Shown here: positions 22,930-33,085 of the stretch, piece by piece
How positions within the stretch are numbered: position 1 is the stretch's first letter
How the letters are laid out: every line of letters starts with the position of its first letter
NCBI GenBank assembly: GCA_029747585.1
Contig: JAPEVF010000348.1
Coordinates: forward strand, 1-46,394
Source of the DNA: Pleurotus djamor
Lineage: Eukaryota > Basidiomycota > Agaricomycetes > Agaricales > Pleurotaceae
Direction of reading: 5' to 3'
DNA: 46,394 bases
Program-made: the position numbers and the translations under genes
The notes under the pieces: model-generated
Told to the model about the DNA's origin: nothing
The model's database searches: none
The model's input: the letters and a program-made list of their open reading frames with translations, nothing else

Positions 22930-24561
22930 CTAATTTCCATCCCCACCAATCTTGAACAGAACCTCGATGGCGTGGGCGAGGGGACCAAATGCCGATTGGA
23001 TTTGATCAAAGGCGAACCGGGCTCCTTTGGATTCAAGAACTACTTCCATCGAATCGGTGACAAAGCCTCTTTCCCTTCGACCCTCGAATGTTGCTTTTAC
23101 AATCGACACGCGAGACATCAAACGATCCACGGGGTTGATATCTGCGTCCTGAAGAAAGAGTCGGACATGATTCAATGACGGGAAGGGGAGACCTTCAGCG
23201 GCGTCTGAGCTTCCAGGATGCGAAAGGAACATATTGAGAAAATCCAATGAGGCAACTTCGAGGCATTTGACATTTAAGCCCGCAGTGAGATCAACAACGG
23301 ACGTGTGAGCCTTGCCGTAGCACCAAGGGCCTAGTTTATAATTGAAAACAGTCGTTGCAGGTCCGGGTAGCAGCTCGCATATACGTCGTTCGCTTTGGAG
23401 GTCGCCAGGCCCAGTGAGCTCGAGCTCGATTAATGGAAGCCTCCACGGTGGCGTCATAGATTCAGGAACTTCAGATGTGGGGAAACGCCAGATCTTAACT
23501 GAGATCGACGAAGAGCATGAAAAAACCTCTGGCTTCAGACACGGCGATACGACGTTCAGCCAGCTACCCTGTGGCTGCTCTGGAAGTGCTTTGAAGACGA
23601 GGGGGACGAAACGTCCCACATCCTCAACACCTACTGGGGCCTTTGACGCGACTTTGACGGAGCTCAAATGCTGAGCGCGGAGTAAACCGAATATTTCGAG
23701 TTCGGAAATGGACTCCATCGTCAAATCAATGTCCTCAAGGCAAGACAGTAAGATGGGTTCGTGAGGACGGCTGAACGCATATCCTCCTTGGGTAGCATGC
23801 TTCAAGGAGAGGGATTCGAGGTGAGGGCATTGCCTGAGGAGTGCGTACAGAGTGTCCGGTGCGATTCTCTCGGATTTATAACCAACTAAGTCGATTTGGA
23901 GAGTCCTGAGGTTGCTGGTGGGAATGAATGAGAGATGATCAGGGTGCATTGAAAAATGCAGGTGCTCCAAGCTGGGCAGATGGAAGGTCGAGAGTTCCTT
24001 TGCGTAAAGCCTGAAATTTTCCTCGGCGATTTGGAGGAACTTGAGGCATGGGAACGAGTGTTGAAAGATTGGTGTCAAGAAAAACCTCGCCGCATGAGGC
24101 AAGACGATTTGATGAATACGCGATGAGTAACTGAGAATGAGGGGAAGAGAGGGAGGATATTGGAGTAAGGGCCCAGACTGAACGAGATACAGTGGTGCTG
24201 CTTTCGACCGCTCTAAGAGCAGCTTAATCCAAGGTTCTTTCCATGAAATGCCCATTGTGCTCCATAGACGGGGAGTGCTCAATGCAATCCCCCTCCAACG
24301 CCTTGAGACCCATGAAACTCTGTGGAAGCGTGTCGAATCTTCCAGAGATAGGGTAGTGAAGATGAGAGAAAGCATGTCATCGGGGAGTCTTGAAGTAGTG
24401 TCGCAGAGCAGGTTCTTGTACTCGTTGAGTTGACTGACCTGGACCTGAATAGAGAGGAATAGGGCTTGAGCTTCAAGGATACGATTATCCACTTGTGGGA
24501 TTGTCGGAGACTTGGAGAGGAAAGTGCTCAGCGGGGCTTCTTTTGGGGAGCAACTCTGCAT
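22930..24561 (-). CDS. F-box protein A, intronless
   Basis: A single uninterrupted frame of 543 residues. The N-terminus has a short conserved lead (MQSCSPKEAPLSTFLSKSP) and a helical segment (ILEAQALFLSIQVQVSQL). The F-box follows at about residues 55-100: SRLPDDMLSLIFTTLSLED, then VSWVSRRWRGIAL and TPRLWSTM. The rest is leucine-rich with irregular LRR-like strands (FPCLKFLQI, LPSLEHLHFSM, CPHLESLSL, FPSLNHVRLF). F-box proteins link substrates to SCF ubiquitin ligases; the F-box would bind Skp1 and the LRR-like part the target. The target is unknown. It is one of three related copies in tandem on the same strand (25075 intact, 27745 broken). Its 5' flank is also shared with those copies. Confidence 0.85.
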   Translation of the reverse strand: MQSCSPKEAPLSTFLSKSPTIPQVDNRILEAQALFLSIQVQVSQLNEYKNLLCDTTSRLPDDMLSLIFTTLSLEDSTRFHRVSWVSRRWRGIALSTPRLWSTMGISWKEPWIKLLLERSKAAPLYLVQSGPLLQYPPSLPLILSYSSRIHQIVLPHAARFFLTPIFQHSFPCLKFLQIAEENFRLYAKELSTFHLPSLEHLHFSMHPDHLSFIPTSNLRTLQIDLVGYKSERIAPDTLYALLRQCPHLESLSLKHATQGGYAFSRPHEPILLSCLEDIDLTMESISELEIFGLLRAQHLSSVKVASKAPVGVEDVGRFVPLVFKALPEQPQGSWLNVVSPCLKPEVFSCSSSISVKIWRFPTSEVPESMTPPWRLPLIELELTGPGDLQSERRICELLPGPATTVFNYKLGPWCYGKAHTSVVDLTAGLNVKCLEVASLDFLNMFLSHPGSSDAAEGLPFPSLNHVRLFLQDADINPVDRLMSRVSIVKATFEGRRERGFVTDSMEVVLESKGARFAFDQIQSAFGPLAHAIEVLFKIGGDGN

Positions 24562-25074
24562 CGGAAATCGAGCGTTGGGTGTCGGTTGGGAAAGTTCGCC
24601 CTAGTCTTCATCGTTGAAGTATCCCTCAGCCTCACCGAGGCCTCACGATGTACATTCAGACTTAACGCAGAGCCTGAAGCTTGAGTCTATCGGGGGTTCG
24701 GGCTGGACAAGGGCACGGACCCTGCACAATCTATCTGCACATCGGCAACGCGTCTGTCGAGAGAATCCTGGGCCCGTAGCGGATCTTTGAGTTTTTGGCC
24801 GACTGACTGGTACGAGCCGAGGTAGGATGGTGCGGTTTGCGGAGGTAGATATCGGAGTGTACCACAAACAGATATACAGTTGCGTATCACTGCCTTGGAC
24901 CAAAAACAGGGGATAGGAGTGCTACTCCAGTTCAAACTTCAAACCAGAAAATGGGTGAGAGCCCTCAAGGCATCAGGCCCAGGCCTCAAGCTTCCTCGTG
25001 TCCAAGAGAGAATGACATTCACACCAAAGATACATAGTATTCTCAAACATAACTCAGCACCTGGATAAGTAGTA
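24562..25074. other. Spacer between F-box genes A and B
   Basis: About 510 bases. The part next to gene A (24605-24690) resembles the 5' flank of the broken F-box copy (28125-28195), showing that the duplicated unit included promoter sequence. No gene is supported. Confidence 0.55.
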
Positions 25075-26739
25075 CTATGCCTGGTTCCTTCCATTGTTCG
25101 GTTTGAACAGAACCTCAACAAATTCGGTAATGGGATCAAATAAAACTCGTAGTTGATCAAGGGTGGATTGGGTTGCTTTGGATTCAAGAGTGACCGCGAT
25201 GGACTCAGTGATGAAGCCGACTTTTCTTCGAGCTTGGAGGGTCGCCCGTACAGCCAACACATGGGAGGTTAAACGACCTAAGGGCTTGATATCTGCATCT
25301 TGAAGGAAGAGCTGAATGTGTCTCAATGAAGGGAAAGGGTAACCCACAGGAGCTTCCGGGGTTGAGGGATACGATAGGATTAGACGAAGAAAATCGAGGG
25401 AGGAAACGCGCAGGCATATGACATTTAGGCCTGCGGAAAGACCAACGACAGTAGTGTAATCACAGCAGTGACAGCACCGTGCACTCGGTCTATAAACGAA
25501 GACGGTCGGTACGCGTCCAGGGAGTAGCTCACATACACGTCGCTCCGTCTTAATGTCTCCAGCAATTTCGAGCCAGATAGCTGGCAAATTTGTGAATTTA
25601 GGGTTTTGTGGGGTAATGTCACGCCACATCCTAACCGAGATGAACGAACTTGAGTGCCACGGGCAGAGCACCAGACCCGGAAAATCCGAAAGATCCAGTG
25701 TATCGATAGTTGGCGCCACGACATTCCACCAGCTAGCTTCCTTGGGGAGTGCTTCGAAGATGTATGGAACAATTTGTTCTACATCTTCGACACTGGCTGG
25801 TCTTTCCGATCCAGCTTTTACATTCCGGAGACGTTGAGCCCGAAGTAGAACAAAGATAGAGAGATCGGAAATGTAATCCGCCAACAAATCGATGTTTGTG
25901 AGATAAGGTAATACAATGGGCTCGTGGGAGGAGTCCTCGGGCCCGACAGATCCACCTTGCATCGCGTGATGCAGGGAGAGGGATGTGAGTTGGGGGCACT
26001 GTCGAAGCAGTGCGAACATATCGTTGGTCGTGATCTTTCTGGAGTCATAACTTGGACTCAAATCGATCCGAAGCGTCTCGAGATTGTGAGTAGGAATGCG
26101 CTTGAGGTGGAGCGGGTCCATTGAAAGAGTCAAATCTTTGAGAACAGGCATATCGAAGGGTGAAAAGTCCTTCGCACGAGGCTTGAAATTGGCGGAGACG
26201 TGAAGGAACTTGAGAGAAGGGAAGGATCCTCGGAAAATCGGCTCCAAGAAATGCTTAGCTTCGTAGGGAAAGTGCATCCGCTGAATTCGCGCGGAATGGG
26301 TGAGGATGATGGGGAGAGAGGGAGGGAGTCGTGTTGATGGGCCTGACTCAAGGATATGGAGTGGTGCTGCCTTGGACCGCTCCAAGAGCAGCTTAACCCA
26401 AGGCTCTTGGGATCCAATGCATATCGTATTCCATAACCGGGGAGTACTTAATGCAATGTCCCGCCATCGCCTGCAGACCCATGAGACTCGGTGGCTCAGC
26501 AGATCTCGGCAATTGTCCTCCTCCAAAGTCTGGACGGTGAATATAAGAGAGAGTATTTCATGAGGGAGTTTCGATACAACAGCGCAAAAGTTCTTGTACT
26601 CTTTGAGCTGACAGATCTCGACCTGGATAGAGTGAATTAAGGCTTGGGCTTCGAGGATACGATTGTCGGCTTGTGGAATTGTCGGAGACCTCGAGAGGAA
26701 GGTGCCCAACGGGATTTCTTTTGGGGAGTAATTCTGCAT
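25075..26739 (-). CDS. F-box protein B, intronless paralogue of A
   Basis: A single frame. The methionine at 26739 (MQNYSPKEIPLGTFLSRSP) aligns with the start of gene A and is preferred, giving 554 residues; an upstream in-frame ATG at 26796 would add 19. The F-box reads SKLPHEILSLIFTVQTLEE, then HRVSWVCRRWRDIAL and TPRLWNT. LRR-like strands follow (FPSLKFLHVS, MPVLKDLTLSM, CPQLTSLSLHHAM, FPSLRHIQLFLQDAD). The alignment with A runs end to end, with drift greatest in the middle. As for A, a role as SCF substrate receptor is inferred from family. It looks intact. Confidence 0.85.
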   Translation of the reverse strand: MQNYSPKEIPLGTFLSRSPTIPQADNRILEAQALIHSIQVEICQLKEYKNFCAVVSKLPHEILSLIFTVQTLEEDNCRDLLSHRVSWVCRRWRDIALSTPRLWNTICIGSQEPWVKLLLERSKAAPLHILESGPSTRLPPSLPIILTHSARIQRMHFPYEAKHFLEPIFRGSFPSLKFLHVSANFKPRAKDFSPFDMPVLKDLTLSMDPLHLKRIPTHNLETLRIDLSPSYDSRKITTNDMFALLRQCPQLTSLSLHHAMQGGSVGPEDSSHEPIVLPYLTNIDLLADYISDLSIFVLLRAQRLRNVKAGSERPASVEDVEQIVPYIFEALPKEASWWNVVAPTIDTLDLSDFPGLVLCPWHSSSFISVRMWRDITPQNPKFTNLPAIWLEIAGDIKTERRVCELLPGRVPTVFVYRPSARCCHCCDYTTVVGLSAGLNVICLRVSSLDFLRLILSYPSTPEAPVGYPFPSLRHIQLFLQDADIKPLGRLTSHVLAVRATLQARRKVGFITESIAVTLESKATQSTLDQLRVLFDPITEFVEVLFKPNNGRNQA

Positions 26740-27084
26740 GGATATTGAGCGGAGGGGGTGGTCGGTTGGGGGAGTAAGGTCTAAGAGCTTCATCATTGAA
26801 GTAGCCTAACTACGCGGAGCCTGGAGCTTAACTGACTGGACAAGGGCATGGACCAAATGGCCATTATGCGGCGTGGAGTCCAATCTCTCTGCGTGTGAGT
26901 CTGCGGTTGGTCTGCGGAGAGAATTCTGGGTCACATTGATGGTGCGGGCACGCAAAGGTAGGTATCAAAGTGCACGAGAAGCAGCCTGAGGGATAGTGTA
27001 GCTAGAGTGCCATGAATCAGTTGCGTGTGTCTGAAGGAAGCAAGCATACTTACTACTTACACGGCGAGGTTGTCGGAAGTTGGG
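26740..27084. other. 5' flank of F-box gene B
   Basis: About 340 bases upstream of the preferred start. The first 100 bases share the cttcatcattgaagtag-type flank with the other two F-box copies. Nothing else was recognised. Confidence 0.5.
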
Positions 27085-27190
27085 ATGTATTTTAGGTTCA
27101 GGAGACCTTGAACGTGGACAAAGTTATTTGAAGCCATCAGTGTGTTCGCCACAATGGATCTCCCAGCACAATTTCTAAGTTTGATGTTCC
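27085..27190 (-). pseudogene. P450 relic 1 (around the heme-binding exon)
   Basis: The stretch aligns base by base, with small gaps, to 29815-29905 of the intact P450. It covers the exon that starts at the heme cysteine (ICPGRF) and runs into the ATLSAFNI-type helix. On the plus strand the shared runs include ttgaacg(t/c)ggacaa and atctcccag. Gaps destroy the frame and the heme motif is incomplete, so it is a dead fragment. Confidence 0.6.
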
Positions 27191-27744
27191 CGAGTTAAGC
27201 CGGCCGATAGGTAGTGCATCTGGTATGAATGGGTATCTCTCCGTCGGGAGCTAAAACCTAATTGGGTCTTGAGTCTCAGTTGACTGATTTCGGCAAGACG
27301 AGTCGGTCCATGTGAACTTAGAAGCCATCCAAGCAAGTCATCCATGTACGTTCAGGTTTAGGAGGGCTCGATCCCGAAGACATCTCATCAGTTGCAGCCG
27401 CCTTGACGATAGTAGGAACCGAAGCATGAGGCGACATAGGAGAGTGCTTCAATTCAGTGCTGCTGATAGCCGGAGGTGAACGAGGCGAAGTTGAGGCTTT
27501 CATATGGAATCGGAAGAGGCAAGACTCCGAGTCAGTGACATTGCCTGACGGTTGCTCACCAGCCTTACCTTCACATTGTTATCATAACTAAAGGCATGCG
27601 ATTTGATGAGCAAGTTCCTTGAGCCTCGAGAAAATCAACAAGGTAGATATTGATGATCGATGAGGTTGAGTTGTCCTTGGCTTTGGGAGGCGCGACTGGT
27701 GTACTCGTACTTACATCTAATACTCATTCGAAGGAAATATGTAT
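27191..27744. other. Spacer between relics
   Basis: About 550 bases. A minus-strand frame of 61 codons (27318-27503) is Ser/Pro-rich and not recognised. The segment is probably decayed sequence between the first P450 relic and the broken F-box copy. Confidence 0.4.
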
Positions 27745-28065
27745 GCAAATATTGAATAAACGGGGAGTGCCCAACGCAATCTCCCGCCGCCGCCTCGGAA
27801 CCCATGAGACCACGTGTGAGTGTTCTGAATCTTCCAATGCTAGGACAAAGAAAATGAGAGAAATGATGTCATCGGGGAGTCTTGAAGTAAGTAGTATCGC
27901 AGAGCAAGTTCTTGTACTCGTTGAGTCGGCTGATTTCGACCTGAATAGAGAGAAATAGGGCTTGGGCTTCGATGATACGATGATCAACTTGTGGTATCGT
28001 CGGAACCTTGAGAGAAAAGGGCCCAATGGGACGTCCTTTGGCCGCCGGGGTAACTGTTAGGAAGG
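27745..28065 (-). pseudogene. F-box pseudogene, third copy, truncated and frameshifted
   Basis: Minus-strand pieces VPTIPQVDHRIIEAQALFL and IQVEISRLNEYKNLLCDTT match the N-terminus of F-box A. SRLPDDIISLIFFVLALED and REIALGTPRLF match its F-box but lie in another frame. The shift is explained by a 4-base duplication (actt) just before SRLPDD. Similarity ends near 27750, so about 400 C-terminal codons are missing, and the very start is also out of frame. It cannot make a full F-box protein. Confidence 0.8.
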
Positions 28066-28534
28066 CTCTGCATGGACTCCGAGTGTGTGTGGAGGCAAGT
28101 TGGTGCTGGGCTTCATGCATCGATCATTGAAGTAGTCCTAAGCCTCGCCAAGGCCTCACGACATACACTCAGAGTCAACACAGAGCCTGAGCTTACTACA
28201 CGCAAACTGCACGAGCTCAGGTAAGGTTTGGGTAAGGTTGGATTAAGGGATAGGGTCACATGATCGTTGCGCGTCGCGGAGTTGTGGATGAGTTGTGGAG
28301 GACTTCGGACTTGCTTCTCGATCATTGCTACCAGGCCGGATGAGATGCTGAATCACGAGTTCGGCGTGACTTTCTAGCTCGTTGAGGCCGCTTGAGGATA
28401 GTGAATGTGAGCAGAAACAGGACGTAAACGGGGACGAGAAGCAAATATTTCATACCATCAAGTATGTGCGTGTAGCCCAGGGAAAGGAGGCCCGACGTCC
28501 GAAGGGCTTCACGCACGCATACCTAGTTGAAGAG
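28066..28534. other. Flank of broken F-box copy
   Basis: Bases 28125-28195 repeat the 5' flank of F-box A. A minus-strand frame at 28328-28516 contains a membrane-anchor-like start, MKYLLLVPVYVLFLLTFTI followed by basic residues. This resembles a P450 N-terminal anchor but ends at once in a stop. Confidence 0.4.
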
Positions 28535-29110
28535 AGCTTTGAACGTGGACAAAGTCAAAGCCATCAAACCCTAGAGTGTGTGGCTCCCAGAAGGATCTCC
28601 CAGGAACAATTAAGAGCTTAATGTTTCCGTGTGTTGGAATGATAGTTTAATTGATATGGAGCGACGTACCAAGAGCTAAGCTTATTCGACCGATTACGGG
28701 CAGTTCGGAGTCGATTTGACCGTTCTTGACTATTAAACGCTCGTGTTGAAGGCGCGAGGATCCGGGAAGAGAGTTTCGTCTCGTGTGGAAACATGATACA
28801 GAGGTAAACTTTCGGGAAGTCCGTAGAACAACGTTACGCCCATGGAGACCGGGATGGGAGATCACAAAATGCACTTGAAGGGTCCAAAACGATGATTTGG
28901 GAGATCGAGCGCAAGGTGGCTCTACCCAGAGATGTCTCTTATGACGAGTGGTTGACGGCGAGGATGAGTAACGGTGCTTGCGTGGGATGAAAATGACGAC
29001 AAGGATATCAAGTAGAGACTGGGAGCTCGAAGGGGGCATCAAGGCTGCACCAGGTAACACGAGGCACGATGGGACTTCGATTAGTCGCATGAATGCTGTC
29101 ACTCTGGCGT
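28535..29110 (-). pseudogene. P450 relic 2 (C-terminal part)
   Basis: Minus-strand fragments in different frames align with the intact P450: ETLFPDPRAFNTS then ERLIVKNGQIDSELPVI match its ESIFPDPDAFKPERF and KDGKIDPELTEI region, and 28535-28620 matches the heme exon and following helix. The heme cysteine motif is lost and at least two frameshifts plus stops are present. It is the second decayed P450 copy between F-box sequences. Confidence 0.7.
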
Positions 29111-29612
29111 TTAAGGGACAAGAAACCACAAAGAGCTAGTCAATTACGTACATGGAGGGTATTTTGGAGAAGAGCTGTAAATAGACCTTGGGAAGTGGCC
29201 AGCGAGAGGGAGATGACCGGCTGGGATCAATCTTGAATCAATTGAAGTGCGAATGGTTTACGATAGTGGAGGGAGTTCCCGAGTCAAGGCTGATTTTCCG
29301 GGTCAAAGCGTCCCGCATATGGATGCGACCCACTCGTTGTCCTCTAGGCTAAGAATGATTGGCTGTCAGTACTGAAGTACTCAGTGTCCATCCGAATCAA
29401 CGGATATCCGTCCACCTGACTTGTTACTTAACCCTTCAAAGCCTCACCTAGATAGCAAGAGACAGACTCAAGAGTAGGCAGATGCTCTGAGTGTTCAGGC
29501 CAGACGGTTCACTGTGCTGTAGGTGCGCATAGGCGCATCCATTACAGATCCGTTATCATCAATGATGGCGACTCGCCGCTGAGTTTCAATTTACAAAAGT
29601 TTACTTCTGAGA
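29111..29612. other. Spacer 3' of the intact P450
   Basis: About 500 bases, presumably the P450 3' UTR and decayed sequence. No frame or repeat could be supported. Confidence 0.45.
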
Positions 29613-31760
29613 TTAAATTTCGAGGTCTGTGTCGAGGATCAACTTCCTAGCTTGTTCTGAACGTGGGAGGATGACACAGTCAAATAGTGGCAAGTGTCTA
29701 GGTCCCAATAGTGCACACTTCAGCTGCCATTCGTTTGTCACAAAGAGTGAAACATACGTAAGGAATCCAGGGAGGAGGTCGGTTTTCGGAAGGATTTCGC
29801 GCCCGTCCTCCCCTCTAGCCGAGGAGATATTGAACGCGGACAGCGTCGAAGCCATCAAGATCCAGAGTGTATTCATCACCATGAATCTCCCAGGACAGAT
29901 TCTAGATGAGATGGTTGAGAGTGAGTAGGTTAACTGTTGTATAGAATGGAGAGCGTGCCTGCGTCCGAAACCAAAGACTATTTGAGTGATTTCGGTCAGC
30001 TCGGGATCTATTTTACCATCCTTGATGAATCGTTCGGGCTTAAACGCATCGGGATCTGGGAAGATGCTTTCGTCTCGCATGATGGCCCTAGTCGCGGTAA
30101 TCAACAAGAAAGTCACTAACCATCAGAGCGCTTACATACCAGGCATTGCCGAAGATATTACTCCCCTCTGGGAGACGATAGCCATTATACACGTCCTCGG
30201 ATAGGAGCGTGTGTATCACTCCTGCGAACAATGATGATAAGCGGGTGGCAACGAGGTTAGGCGGGAGCTATTACCAAGAGGCACAATGGGCTTCCACCTT
30301 GTCTCAGGGAATGCGGAATGATCAGTTCCGTTTGGTCGTAGATAATGTTGACAGCTTACCGGAACGTTTCCCACATGATTGCTTGCGTATATATACATGA
30401 GGACATGTCTTCGAAGGTAGGGAGTCGCGACCCGAGAAGAGCATCGAGTTCCTCCTGGGCCTTTCGCTGTACGTGAGGGAATAGAACCATTGCTGCAAAA
30501 AAGGAAACAAGGGTGGCAGGAGATGTATCTGCGCCACCTATAACGTCCGTGAGCCAATACGCGCACTAAGCGGCGGGGGAAACTGAGCTGACCGACGTAA
30601 GCGGTTGCAGAGGCATCCTTGATGGTGTCCACCATAGTGGCATCATTGGAATCATTATATGAGAGGGACCTGGACACGAAGCTTTCTTTGTGGCTCCCCT
30701 TTGACTAAAAGCAAATTGTCTAGACCATCAAAAGAGAAAAGTCAATATGCACTGACGATTGCGTCCAGCGTCCGTTTGTAAGGCATGTCTCGCATCTCAC
30801 GGATGTCATTCCGTGAGTGTTCAGCCTGGATCTGGAATTGGGCTCCGGGAAACCATTTGGGTACACGCTTCAATAATGGGAGGTAGTCGACGAGAAAGGT
30901 TCCGTAGATGCCAGCAAGGCCCATATGATGGAGTGTATGATCCAATTGAGCTAGCAAAGGGTCGTCGTTTGGAGCTACGTTTATTCCATACGCGACTTCG
31001 ACGATTATACAAGCCGGCGCACTTGATGTGAAAAGAAGGAAATGGGATGGGATTCAATGAGACGATCGATGCCGTAGCAATAGAAGCTTACTAGCGAATA
31101 TGATGGGACCAACGTGCGGGATCTTCTAGAAGACTCTGTAAGAAACGTCGGCTGTATTTGAGCTGTGCCGCCTTGTGGTTGTTATCATTCGCAGCCTGAG
31201 GGTTGAATTCTTGCCAGAATACACGACGTCGATTGCGCCAAGCATCACTGTATGGGAGGAAAGAAAAGACAGTACTCCAGCCCATCCTTGATCAATGATA
31301 AGTATCGGTGAGCATTGGAAGAGGACGAGACGTTCGTACAATTCGACAAGCATGGGGAGGCGAGGCCTAGGGGAGATGAGAATAAGATGCCAGTGAGAGG
31401 GCATCTCTGGGGCTCACCGACTTGATGTCAACGATGACCGCCGAATCAGTATTTCACGAACACTCTCAACAGAGCTGAGAACGATGATTTGCGAGCCTGC
31501 TGCATTAAGGTACAGAATGTCCGTCTCTGCGACGCCATTAGAGAGCGACAAGGAGCCATAGAATGACAAGACAAACTAAGCTTGCGGGCCATCTCAGTAT
31601 ATGTTACCCACTGCGAGGCTTGGGGCATAGCAAAGAGGTGACCAAGGATAGGAAGTCCTTTGGGACTGGGGGGTAATGGCAAGGATGAATGGCGGCGCCT
31701 GCGTAGGCCAGCGAAGGCGACATAGAAAGTGAACAGAGCGATGAGCACGGTGAAGAGCAT
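29613..31760 (-). CDS. Cytochrome P450 monooxygenase
   Basis: A multi-exon minus-strand gene starts at the ATG at 31760 with a membrane anchor (MLFTVLIALFTFYVAF), a basic patch and a proline hinge (LPLPPSPKGLPILGHL). Early exons are 31760-31577 and 31526-31418. P450 signatures occur in order: C-helix WRNRRRVFWQEF, I-helix GGADTSPATLVSF, ExxR in WETFR, PDAFKPERF, and the heme loop FGFGRRICPGR split by intron 29958-29902. That intron is GC-AG (gcacgc...tag). The C-terminus ends RSEQARKLI, common in Agaricomycete families such as CYP5144/5150. It would be an ER enzyme using a P450 reductase; the substrate is unknown. Two decayed copies lie downstream. Confidence 0.88.
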
Positions 31761-31800
31761 TTGTACAGTTGAGCATCTAATGCCCTTAGAATGAGGGACC

Positions 31801-31808
31801 TTTAAATA
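31801..31808 (-). promoter_or_regulatory. TATA-like element of the P450 gene
   Basis: On the minus strand tatttaaa lies about 40 bases before the ATG at 31760. Confidence 0.45.
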
Positions 31809-32612
31809 GGTACTTGGGTTGCAACCATAGTGACTCGTGACTCGATGGTTCGCGGGAATGACGCTGCTCCAGGTGTGACCAGGGCTGAATGGGTCGCGGA
31901 ATTGTGCTGTTCTAAATCGGACTAACACCCAACTGCATACCTCAGCTAATGCGAAGATCGTGCTGTATGCATGTGGACCCTGGGACGTATCTCAGCGAAT
32001 GGGAAGGCGAGGAGAGCGGGCATCAGTAATGAATTGGTTGAGACTTGATTGGTGTTCATCTAGGTGGGGTGGGGATGGGTCCCTGGTGCAAATCCATTGG
32101 CTGCGTGAGGAGGGGCCGCATGGATCTAAGTATGAGAATAATTACTCGCCCATTATGTTCTAGGCTCAGCCTGAGTACCCCAAAGGAAGTTAGCTGTAAG
32201 TACAGCCGTGTCAATCGACATTCATCCACCCGGGTTCGCCTGTGCGACCCAAGTGGCCTGAGGATGGGAGATGAAGCTTGAAGCAGCACCGAGTTGTCGG
32301 TTGACTCCACGTGATGTAAGCTTGGTCTGCTTGGTTCAAACCTTCGTAGGTCCAGTCGATGTTTGACCTTGAGCTTGTTCATTTGTTGGAAGCTTGGCTG
32401 AGTTAAAAGTTTATTTGATCCAAGATGTAAGCCAAAGTTCTCGGGACGTCGTACGAGTAAACGCTTATGGTCTACAGGACGGTTGCCACACGGTGGGATC
32501 ATTCCATGGGGATCAAGGCGCCTGGGAGTAGTGCCAATGAGTACGATCCTGTTCGATAAGCATTAATGCTACAAGCCGATTATGATGCTATCAAGGTTCA
32601 CGTACTGGCTGA
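31809..32612. other. P450 upstream region
   Basis: About 800 bases without a supported gene. A single ATCCACCCG copy at 32224-32232 matches the subterminal repeat of the mobile element at 18464, but no terminal repeats surround it. Confidence 0.45.
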
Positions 32613-32950
32613 TTTCCACCGGTGGAGCAAGGACAACTGCTCGATTCTACACAGTTTATCGAGAGTTGACATCAAGTAAGCAAGCGGGAAACGTGAGAGC
32701 GGGCACCATACCAAGCATCGGTTAGATCATGAATGGCTTGTATAATTGGGTTGGAGCTAGGCGATCTCATCGCTCCCTAGAAGGGTCCGCCAATTCGATT
32801 GAAATTTATGGCGTTAGTGTCAAAAACGACCTGCATTAGAAGGTTTTTAAAGCGACTCAGGTCAACAATGGATTGGGGTATCATGTTCTCCCTTGGATCT
32901 CGGAAGAGTTCAAACATCCTTTCATCAGTAGAACTAGTTGGCGATAAACA
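32613..32950 (-). pseudogene. Coding relic of unknown protein
   Basis: On the minus strand a coding-like stretch reads PTSSTDERMFELFRDPREN, IVDLSRFKNLLMQVVFD, a stop (TAG), then SNPIIQAIHDLTDAWYGAR. In a shifted frame it continues LDKLCRIEQLSLLHRWKSAS before a further stop. The amino-acid composition and continuity over a stop and a frameshift suggest a decayed gene. The family is not recognised. Confidence 0.45.
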
Positions 32951-33085
32951 TGGGCCTACGCTATTCGTGTAAGGGGTTCATCTAATTGTGGAGAGCGAAA
33001 CTGACGGAGTCCGGAACCTGTTTCGAGTTGCTTGCTCCAGGAAAGGATGATGCAAAAGATGACATTAGAACGGCTAAGGAAGGCA

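Noticed and set aside
23342..23674. Plus-strand frames opposite F-box gene A
   Set aside because: They are shadows of the long minus-strand coding frame and show no independent motif.
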